Shown here in pieces: positions 42,609 through 51,400 of a DNA stretch of 64,000 bases (positions are counted from its first letter, which is position 1; every line of letters starts with the position of its first letter). Below the pieces are notes generated by a model. The model made no database searches, was not told where the DNA came from, and saw only the letters and a program-made list of their open reading frames with translations. The position numbers and the translations under genes were made by a program. Location: the NCBI GenBank assembly GCA_019695035.1, contig JAIBAU010000016.1, forward strand, positions 1-64,000, given 5' to 3'. This DNA comes from Caulobacteraceae bacterium (lineage in GTDB: Bacteria > Pseudomonadota > Alphaproteobacteria > Caulobacterales > Caulobacteraceae).

Positions 42609-44501
42609 TCACCCGGCCTGAGACCGGGCGGCCAGCCGCTCGGTCTGGGCCTGGAAGGCCTCGATCTCCAGGCGGCGGGTCTCCAGTTGCAGCCGCGCCA
42701 GGTCGAGCTGGCGCGTCGACTGGCTCGCCGCCAGGGCCTGGGTGGCCTGCTGCAGCTGGGCGGTGAGTTGCTGGACCTGCTGCTGCGCGGCGATGACCTG
42801 GGGATCCGGCCCGACCGTTCCGGGAGGCAGCATGGCCTGAAGCCGACGGGCGATCTCGGCCGACCCCGGCCAGTCCAGATTCCGTGCCAGCAGGTCGCCG
42901 ACCACCGGGGCGGCCTGGGGGAAGGCCCGCACGAAGGTCAGCATCTGCTCGGCGGCGTCCTGCCGGCGCGTGGTGTAGCTGGGTCCGGCCTCGACGGTCA
43001 GGTCGTAGGCGCCGACACCCAGATCGTAGACCCTCTGCAGCGTCCGTCCGTCCGCGCCGGTCACGGCGGTGGGCTGATTCACCGCCACCACCTGGGGCGC
43101 GCCCTCCGGTCCCAGCACGCGGATCATGCGGGGCGTCGAATAGACCTTGGGGATCAGGTCGATGAGGATCCGCCCGGCGTGGCGGATCGACCGCGACAGG
43201 TTGTCGACGAAGTGGAACGTCGAGACATCGCCCTCGCGCTGGCGGGCGGTGATGGCCCGGCCCGAGGTCTCGTTGGAGGGCGCGCCCAGCGCCGCGTCAT
43301 GCAGGCCCATGATCGCCTTCATGTCGTCCGAGGCGTTCATCGCTTCCTGCAGGGCGCCGGCAGGCGGGCCGTCAAACGCCTGGCGCTGCGGCGGCTGGGG
43401 GCCGTCGTATTCGATGAAGGGGTGGCTTTCGGTGTTGGCGGTGGACCACTTCTCCACATCCGTGTCGAAGGCGCCCTTCGGGCCAATGAAGGGCGCCTTG
43501 GGGCTCAGCGCGACCAGTTCGGTCGAGGCGGTGCGCCAGTAGTTGAACATCCGCTGTGGATCCTTGGCGTCGCGCACCAGGGACTTGAACACGCGCTTGC
43601 CCTCGACGGTCACCTCCTCGCCGAAGACCGGCACGATCGGGATAAAGCGGCCCGGCCAGTCGCAAGTCTCGAGCACCTCGGCGCCGGTCAGCAGGCGCTG
43701 ACGCACCCGGCTGCCCCTGACCACGCGCTCGGCGACGACGCTCAGGCCCTGGGCCGCGAACTGGTCCCGGCGCGCCCGCCACACCGATTCCTCCACCGCC
43801 TGTCCGTCCGAAAGGCCCAGCAGCCGCGCGGTCGTCTCCTCCCGCGTCCAGTACTCGGCGACCAGCACCCGGTCTCCATCCATCCAGGGTCCGCCCAACC
43901 CCTGGTAGCTGGATCGCCAGTCCACCGCCTCGGCGCCCTTGAAGCGCTTCTCGAAGACCGCCCGCGGCATGGCTTCGGTGACAAACGCCAGGTTCCAGTC
44001 CGAGCTGTCCGCCGCCGTGGAATAGGGATCGGCGTAGACCGTGAAGGGATCGGCGACGCGCTGGATGCGGATGGTCTGCTCGAACCCGCATTCGCGGGCG
44101 TAGTCCAGCCCGATGCGAAAGTACCCCAGACCCCCGGTCACGGCGCACTCCAGCGCGGTATCGTAGGCGACGTCCGCGTCCGAGGCGTACTCGATGTTGC
44201 GGATCAGGCCGCTGAAGATTTCGGCCGTGGCCACGTCCGCGCCGCTGTCGGCGGGATGCACGGTGATGGCGGGCTTGTTCTGGCGCGCATCGTTGACGAC
44301 CTGGCGGATGAAGGCCGGAAGCCGATTGATGGTCAGGCAGGGTCGGACCTCGCGACGGCGCTTGGCCAGCACCTCGCGCGGCCACTGTTCGCCCAGCCGC
44401 GCGAACCTGAGATCGTCCAGCGCCTCGGCCCGGTTTTCGGCCTCGGCGTCGATGCACAGCTGGAAGGCCTCACGGGCCTCCTGCAGGAGGGTTTCGGTCA
44501 T
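42609..44501 (-). CDS. P22-type portal protein
   Basis: The 630-residue protein has an acidic N-terminus (DDLRFARLGEQWPREVLAKR), CLTINRLPAFIRQVVNDARQ, VTGGLGYFRIGLDYA, RVADPFTVYADPYSTAADSS and, later, ETSGRAITARQREGDVSTFH, all P22 portal features. A Gln-rich C-terminal coiled coil follows (QQVQQLTAQLQQATQALAAS), as in the portal barrel. The ring of twelve would be the DNA entry channel. No terminase gene stands next to it. Confidence 0.87.
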   Translation of the reverse strand: MTETLLQEAREAFQLCIDAEAENRAEALDDLRFARLGEQWPREVLAKRRREVRPCLTINRLPAFIRQVVNDARQNKPAITVHPADSGADVATAEIFSGLIRNIEYASDADVAYDTALECAVTGGLGYFRIGLDYARECGFEQTIRIQRVADPFTVYADPYSTAADSSDWNLAFVTEAMPRAVFEKRFKGAEAVDWRSSYQGLGGPWMDGDRVLVAEYWTREETTARLLGLSDGQAVEESVWRARRDQFAAQGLSVVAERVVRGSRVRQRLLTGAEVLETCDWPGRFIPIVPVFGEEVTVEGKRVFKSLVRDAKDPQRMFNYWRTASTELVALSPKAPFIGPKGAFDTDVEKWSTANTESHPFIEYDGPQPPQRQAFDGPPAGALQEAMNASDDMKAIMGLHDAALGAPSNETSGRAITARQREGDVSTFHFVDNLSRSIRHAGRILIDLIPKVYSTPRMIRVLGPEGAPQVVAVNQPTAVTGADGRTLQRVYDLGVGAYDLTVEAGPSYTTRRQDAAEQMLTFVRAFPQAAPVVGDLLARNLDWPGSAEIARRLQAMLPPGTVGPDPQVIAAQQQVQQLTAQLQQATQALAASQSTRQLDLARLQLETRRLEIEAFQAQTERLAARSQAG

Positions 44502-44613
44502 GGGGACTCCGGAGAGGCGCGCGCCGTCGTCCCGCCGGGACTTCCCGGCCGGTCGTCCGGCGGCTCAGGGGCTGGATGGGGCCGGCGGGCCTGGCGCGCG
44601 CGATGCGCAGTTC

Positions 44614-44657
44614 CGACCAGGCCGGAATTGACCCTTGATCCGGCCCCCAGCGTCAAG
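44614..44657 (-). promoter_or_regulatory. 44-bp repeated promoter-like element, copy 2 (upstream of portal)
   Basis: Same three conserved blocks and spacings as copy 1 (40090-40133), with 35 of 44 positions visibly fixed by the blocks alone. It lies 113 bases before the portal ATG and just 6 bases from the CPBP protease stop. Functions as promoter or operator are inferred from placement and from the TTGACGC box. Confidence 0.6.
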
Positions 44658-44662
44658 CGCGA

Positions 44663-45394
44663 TCAGCGGGGTGCGGCCTCGAAGCCCCCACCCATGGCGA
44701 AGCTCATCAGCCAGGGCTCCTCCACCAGATCCAGCAGGCCGTGCGCCACGATCACCGGCCACAGGCTCCGCCCGCCGGCCACAAAGGCGGACGCCAGCAG
44801 CAGCCCGAGGACGCCGGTGGACACCATCGCGCCCAGGCTCGAGCCCAGGTCGAAGCGCCCGGACATCAGCCCCCACAGGGCGTGCGCCAGGCCGAACAGC
44901 AGGCCCGACAACAGCACCTGCACCCAGGTCGGCAGGCCCATCGCCCCCGCCTGCCGCATGACGAATCCTCGGAAAATGGTCTCCTCGCAGGCGCCCGCAG
45001 ACACCGCCACCGCGACAGAGCACCCGATCCGCCAGGCCGACCAGTCCGTGGTCATCGGATAGGCGCTGAGCGGACCGGCGGTCAGGCCTGCGATGTGCAA
45101 TCCCGCGACGGCCAAGGCGAGGATCCAGCCTGCCAGGCGGCCCGGCCGGTCGAACCCGAGGTCCGCCAGTCTCAGCCCCTGCAGACGCATGAGCCAGGTG
45201 ACGGCCGCGAACATCAGCCACAGGAACAGTGCGCTGAACCCGATCCGGAACGCCACGGTCGCGCGCAGCCCCTCGACGCCCAGCGCCTCGCCCAGCGGCG
45301 GCCGCCCCACCTGGAGCCCGGCATAGACGGCCAGATAGATCAGCAGGAACGCGGCCGCGGCGGCTCCCGGCGACATCTTGTTCGGACCCGACAT
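44663..45394 (-). CDS. CPBP-family intramembrane metalloprotease
   Basis: The 243-residue protein has eight hydrophobic helices and the family catalytic motifs ACEETIFRG (Glu137-Glu138), FGLAH (167-171) and a C-terminal HGLLD. CPBP/Abi-type proteases cleave membrane-near peptides or prenylated proteins; roles include bacteriocin immunity. ATG 45394 has GAGG at 6 bases; an upstream ATG at 45400 is too near. It sits at the right border of the phage island. Confidence 0.85.
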   Translation of the reverse strand: MSGPNKMSPGAAAAAFLLIYLAVYAGLQVGRPPLGEALGVEGLRATVAFRIGFSALFLWLMFAAVTWLMRLQGLRLADLGFDRPGRLAGWILALAVAGLHIAGLTAGPLSAYPMTTDWSAWRIGCSVAVAVSAGACEETIFRGFVMRQAGAMGLPTWVQVLLSGLLFGLAHALWGLMSGRFDLGSSLGAMVSTGVLGLLLASAFVAGGRSLWPVIVAHGLLDLVEEPWLMSFAMGGGFEAAPR

Positions 45395-45493
45395 GGACAT
45401 CCTCGCGATCGGTGTCCCGCCATCCTCGGGCCGGACCCTAGGTCCGGCTCAAGGGGTGTCGAACGGAACTCCGACCCTACGCCGAGGCGGTCG

Positions 45494-48400
45494 TCACCAG
45501 CGCCAGCGCGCGCCCAGCCGCGCCGAACCACCGTCGGCCTCGCCTCCGAAGTTCCAGTCCACGCCGACCGAACCCTCCAGCCCGTACCACGTCATGGCCG
45601 TCATCCCGAAGCGGACCTGGCCGAAGGCGCCGGGCGGGGTATCGGTAATCGAGAATCCGGTCGCTCCCGTGGTGAAGGTCATGGTGTTCTCGCCCGCGAA
45701 CTCCTCAATGGCGTAGACCCCGAGCGAAGGAATGAGGATCACATCGCCCGAGCCCATGGTCGCCCCGAAACGCACCCCGGCCCGGCCGAGCAAGCTGTCG
45801 GCGTCGCCAAAGTCGATGGTCGCGCCCGACGTGCTGAACCGGTCCACGTCCGTGGTCGTCCAGGCCAGCGCCGCCATCGGCTCGACGAACCAGGCGCCCG
45901 GTTCGCCGAAGCGGAAACCGAGCTCCCCTGACAAGCCGAGCGATCGGGCGTCGAAGGTCTGGAAGTCGGTCACGCCGGTCAGGTTGGCGTCCAGGCTGTT
46001 GAAGTCACCCTTGGCCAGGCCGTTCAGGAAAAAGCCGCCGCGGGACCAGCTGGCGTAGGCGCCCACGTTCCAGCCCTCGATGTCGAAGCTCTCGCCTCCG
46101 ACGTCGTAGCGCGTCTCCTGCTGCACGAAGCCGCCGGTCAGGCCCCACACCATGTCGCCGACCCGATTGTCGACGCCGAACTGAAGGCCGCCCCAGGTCG
46201 AGCTGTGGCTCTGGTTCTCGACGAAGGTGACGCCGCCCAGGACGAAGGTCTGCTCATCGGCGAAGCCGGTGTCCCCGCCGTGCGCCTGCATCCACATTTC
46301 CCAGCCGTCCGATCGGCCGCTGGACATCCCTTCGCCCATGGTCCGGGCCGAGCCGCTCTCGTCGGAATCGCGCATCTCGGAGAAGCGGTCCGAAACGGCG
46401 TTGTTCGAACGCTGCCAGAAGTCCTGCAGCGCCCCCGGCACGCCCAGGATGCGGAAGGCGGATTCATCGGGCAGGCCGACGATCAGCCAGTTGTCGGCGG
46501 CCGCATCGAACACCAGCCGGTATTCCACCATGCCGGTGTCCACCGACTCCATGGTGAACTCGTCGCCAGTCTCCGAAGCGAAGGCGGAGTCGACCACCAG
46601 GATGCCCGCCAGGTTGATGGCGCCCGGCGTCGCCGCCAGGACCGCGTTCGGCATGATCGTGGTCACCCCGGTCGCCTGGGCGATCACGATGCGGTCCGCG
46701 CTTGAGCCCGGCCCGCCGAACTGGACGTCAAGCGCGAGCTCGGAGCCCGCGCCGCCTGTGAAGGTCGTGCTCGTCATCGACAGCACGTCCCCCACCTGCG
46801 CGTCGACGCCCGAGACCCGTCCAGTGTTCGTGAAGGTCTCCAGGCTCGAGAAGGTTGTGGTCGCCGCCGATCCGTTGAAACGGCTGAAGCCGACCACCCC
46901 GCTGTTGCTCAAGCTGTCGGTCCCGCCGCCGAAGGTCGAGGCGCCGTAGGCTTCGAACTGGCCGCTGTTGTCGAAGCTGTCGCCGTTCCCGGTCAGACTC
47001 ACCCGGCCAAAGATCGAGGCCCGGTTGTCGATGGAAACCGCCCCGCCTGCGGCCTCGATGGCCAGGCCGCTGTCGGCGTAGATCAGGCCGTGGTTCTCGA
47101 TCGCGCCACCGATCCCCGACACCATCACGATCGCGGCGCTGTCGCCAATGATGGAGCCGTCCTCGAGAACCACCGAGGCCAGCTCGTCGGCGCCGACCCG
47201 AACCCCGACCCCATCGGCCGAGAACACGTCGCCGTCGACGATCACCGTGGCGTCGTGGCTGAGGAAAACTTGTTCCGTCTGGCCGTCCTGGCGGGCGCCT
47301 TGGCCGTATCCGCTAAAGGCGTAGGCGTAGGCGACGACGCCGTCCGAGCCATAGCCGTAGGCCGCGACATCGCCCGCAATCACGGTCACGTCGGCGCCGG
47401 CTTGCGCCAGGACCCCGTGCGCTGCGTCGCCGTAGGTCTTGATCCGTCCAGCGTCGACCATCACCGCGCCGTACAGGCTGTAGGCCTCGATGCCGTGGCC
47501 CTGGTCGCCGTAAGTCAGGATTTCGCCTTCGCCGTTGTAGACCTCGATCTCCTCGCCGGCGTGAGCGAAGATTCCGTCGCCGCCATAGCCTGCCGCCGTG
47601 ATCAACCCGGTGTTCACGACCTCGGTCCGACCGATGATCGACCAGGCGAAGATACCGTCCGCGCCGAAGCCGTCCGCGTAGATCTCGTCGCTGCTCGACA
47701 CATAGGTCGTGCCCGATGCGCCATAGGCGCGCAGCCCGTTGCCGTTGACGGCCTGGATTTCCCCGGTGGCGGTCAGGATGACCCCGATGGACCCGCTCAC
47801 CGACACGGCCGAGCCTTCGGCAGCGTACACGTCGATCACCTCGGCCGAGCCCCGGCCGAAGACCGACGTCACGTACACGCCGTGGTCGTCGCTGAAGACC
47901 GAGCCGTCCGAGACGAAACTGGCATCGTCGCGGCCGAAAATCTGCACTGCGAAGCCCGTGTCGGCGTAGAAGAAGACATCCCCGGTCGTGACCGAGACCT
48001 CCCCCTCCGAGGATAGCGCCCGCACGCCATACGACGAGAAAAGCGCGTCGCCGGAGCTGACCGTGGTCGCCCCGTCGATGTCCACGGTCACGTCGGAATA
48101 GGCGCGTACGTAGGCGCCCACCGCGCGGCCGGCGCCCCCGACCGACGCCGTCAGGTCGCCCCCGACGGTCACCGAGGCAGCGCCGTCCGAATTGACGGTG
48201 ATCCCTGCCACAAGACCGGTACCTGCCGCGCTGGTCAGGTCGCCGTCGACGGTCAAGTCGACGCTGTCGCCCGTGGCGCTCGCGCCGAAGGCGAAGCTTG
48301 CGCCGTAAGCCGACACGTCGCCGGTGACGTGAGCCACGATGTCATCCGCGACAAGGTTCAGGCCGCGGACATCCGAAGTCCCCTCTGCCAGGACATCACC

Positions 48401-51400
48401 GTCGACGTAGATGTCGATGTCCCCCTGGCCCGGGGCGGACAAGACGCCCACCGCGCTGCCGCCGTCGGCGTGAATGTCCCCGTGGACGTCCAGGTCGACG
48501 CCATCGGTCATCGTCAACCAGACTCCGACCGCCGGGCCGGAATCGGTCACCGCCGTCAGCGCGCCGGTCTCCACCGTTCCGTACGCGCCGGTCACTTTCA
48601 CCGCGACGGCCCGGGTCGCGCCATAGGCCCCGATATCGCCGCCGACCGCGATCGCGGCATCGCCGGAACCCGAGTTGGCATAGACCCCGTAGGCGCGGCT
48701 CCCGTCCGCCTCGACGTCGCCTTCCGTGTCGATGGTCTGGTCGCCGGTTGTGTGCACGTAGGCTCCGAACGCGTCGCCCCCATCCGAGGTCGCCGTCAGC
48801 GCCCCTGTTTCCAGCGTCGCAGAGGCCCCGAGGATGTGCACCGCCGCCGTCGTGCCGGCGCCGTAGGCCTCCACGTCGCCGGCCTCGACGGTCGCCGCGC
48901 CGGCCAGGCTCTCGAGATACAGGCCGTAGGCTTGGCCGTAGACGCTGGCCGCCGTCACGCTGTGTACGGTGACGTCCAGCGCCCCGTAGGACTCCGCCTT
49001 GACTCCATAGGCGTCGACGTAGTTCGAACGGACGTCGATGTGGCCGCCCACGGTGACACTCGCCGACTGCAGCGCCGGCGGCGGCGCGTCCAGGCCCGAG
49101 GTTTCGGACACGCGGCCGTAGCCATAGGTCGGCTGCTCTTCCGGCGGCTCGAACGAGACCAGCACCCCGTAGGCGGAATCGTCCCCCGTCGCGCTGATGT
49201 CGCCGGTCACCTCGATGTCGACCAGACCGTAGGTCGCCGACCCCACGGCCCCGAAGGCGTCGGCTCCGCTCGAAATGACGGTGATGTCCCCGTCGACGTA
49301 AATCTGCGCGCCCGCGCTGTAGCTGCTGGCCGTCGCGCCGGTCCCATCGTCCGCGGCGCTGACGTAGATGTCGCCGGTCACCGAAATGGAGCCGAGGCCC
49401 GTGTCGCCGTAGGCCAGCAGGGCCACGCCGCTGGAACGCTCGGAGGTCACCGTCAGGTCGCCCTCGACAATGATCGACGCCGTATCGCCAAGCGCCGTAG
49501 CGCCGGTCGCCGAGTCACGACCCTCGATCACCAGGTCGCCGGTCAGGTCGATGCTGGCCTGCTGGCCGGCGCTGGCGAAGACGCCGGCGGCGAATCCCTG
49601 GTCGGAGGTCACCGTCACGTCGCCCGCCCCGGTGATCGAAACCGAGCCGTACTGCGACTGCGCCGTGAACCCGAACGCCTGCCAGTAGCCGTCGATCGTG
49701 CTTTCTCCGACCGTCAGGTCGATGTCGGCGCCCTGGATCCCGTTGACCGCGGCCCCGGTCGCGAAGTTCGCATTCACCTCGATTCCGCCCAGGGCGATGA
49801 CGGAATCGTCACCCGCGACCGCCCAGAATGCGGCTCCCCCATTCTGGGCCGTCACCGAGATTGATCCCATGTAGGCGTCGACCGACCCGGTGTACGAGGA
49901 CAGTTCAACCCCTGTGACATCTCCGCCGGAGACGATCAGGTCGCCGTCGACATTGAGATAGAGGTCGCCGTTCACGGCGCGCATCCATATGCCCGTCGCC
50001 CGGCTGCCCGAAACGTCGAGGTCGCCGTTCACCGTCAGTTCGATGTCGCCGTAGCGCGACAGCATGCGGAAGCCGCGGGCGTAAAGGCCGGCGTCGACTT
50101 CCGTATCGCCGTTGATCGTGGCCGACAGGTCGCTGTTGGCGTTCATTTCAGCCGCCGAGGCGGTGCCGAACTGGCCAGTTGCGACGACCTCGATGTCGGC
50201 GTTCACCGTGACCACGGCCGAGGCGTCGTTGTCGGCATAGTTGGTGCCGATCGCCAGACCCTTCGCGCTGAAATACGAGCTGGCGTAAACGTCGCCGTTG
50301 ACCTCGACGGTCACCAGCCCGGTCGCCGTGCTGGCGTTCAGCCCTGCCGCGCTCGACCATCCGGTCGCCGACAGGGCGCCGGTCGTCACCGTTGCGTCAG
50401 TGTAGCCGAACACGGCTACCCCCGAGGCGTAGTCGTACTTGCTGTAAATATCCACGTCGCCGGTCGTGACCTCGGCGTAGCCCGTCTGCGACAGGATCAC
50501 CACGCCGCCGCTGCCCGACAGCGAGTCCAGCGTCACATCGCCCACATCGACCAGGGCGTCGCCGCCGTAGGCTACGCCCGAGATGCCCAGCGAAGACCCG
50601 TGCACGTCGCCACCGTAGATGGCCAGGTCGTCCCCGGCGCGGGCGAACACCGCGAATGTGGTTGACCCGTAGGCGCTGACATCGTCGAAGCTGATGTCGA
50701 TGTCGCCGCCGTTGCTGTCGGCGTGAATTCCGAACGAGAAGTCGCCTTCCGTGGTCACGGAGCCCACATCGACCGTGACCGTGCCCGAGCCGTAGCTGGC
50801 CACGTAGACGCCGGTCGCAAAGTCACCTTCGGTATGGACATAGCCCGAAGCAATCGCGGTGGCGTCCGTGTTGCCGAACACCCAGACGCCGTCGGCCTCG
50901 TAGCCGCTTGTGTGCACGTCGGTCACCGACGCGTAGACCACGCCCGCCGCGAAGCTGCGCACATAGACGCCGTCGCTGCTGTTCCCGGCCGTCGAGATCA
51001 AGCCGCTCGCATAGACGGCCTGGTCGGCATTGCCGGCGACATAGACGCCCTTCGAGCTCGTGCCCTCGGTGGTCACGTCGTCCACCGTCACCGCGTCGGA
51101 GCCCGATCCGAAGTTGCGCACGTGCACCCCGTCGGCCGCCGCGCCGTAGGTCGTCAGGGCGCCGGTCGACTCAACAACCACGTCGGCGTCGGCGTAGACC
51201 CGGATCGCATCCGCGCCCGAGCCGTTGGTCGTCACGCTGCCGACCGTGCCGTCGACGGTCGCGGCCGCTCCGTAGCCGCGCAGCAGCACCCCCGCGCCCG
51301 AACTGCTGTCGACATCGATCGATCCGGTCGCATCCAGATCGATGGCGCCGTTGCTCCGGACGATTATCCCGTAGGCGTTCGAGCCCTCGACGTAGATGTC

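Larger units (their letters stand above)
27289..44501 (-). mobile_element. Phage-derived structural island (P22-type, apparently incomplete)
   Basis: Minus-strand genes run from portal through scaffold, coat, adaptor, spike/fibre and virion proteins to an endolysin-spanin lysis set, with tight 1-4 bp overlaps typical of phage operons. No terminase, integrase, repressor or replication gene is visible inside it, and no attachment-site repeats were found. Plus-strand genes interrupt the order. It is therefore a remnant, a domesticated structural cluster or part of a longer split prophage. The ends given are those of the outermost recognised phage genes, not measured att sites. Confidence 0.8.

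Noticed and set aside
27289-45400. att sites flanking the phage island
   Set aside because: I looked for long direct repeats at both ends and for a tRNA target and saw none. The only long repeat is the 44-bp element, and both copies are upstream of phage genes rather than at the borders.
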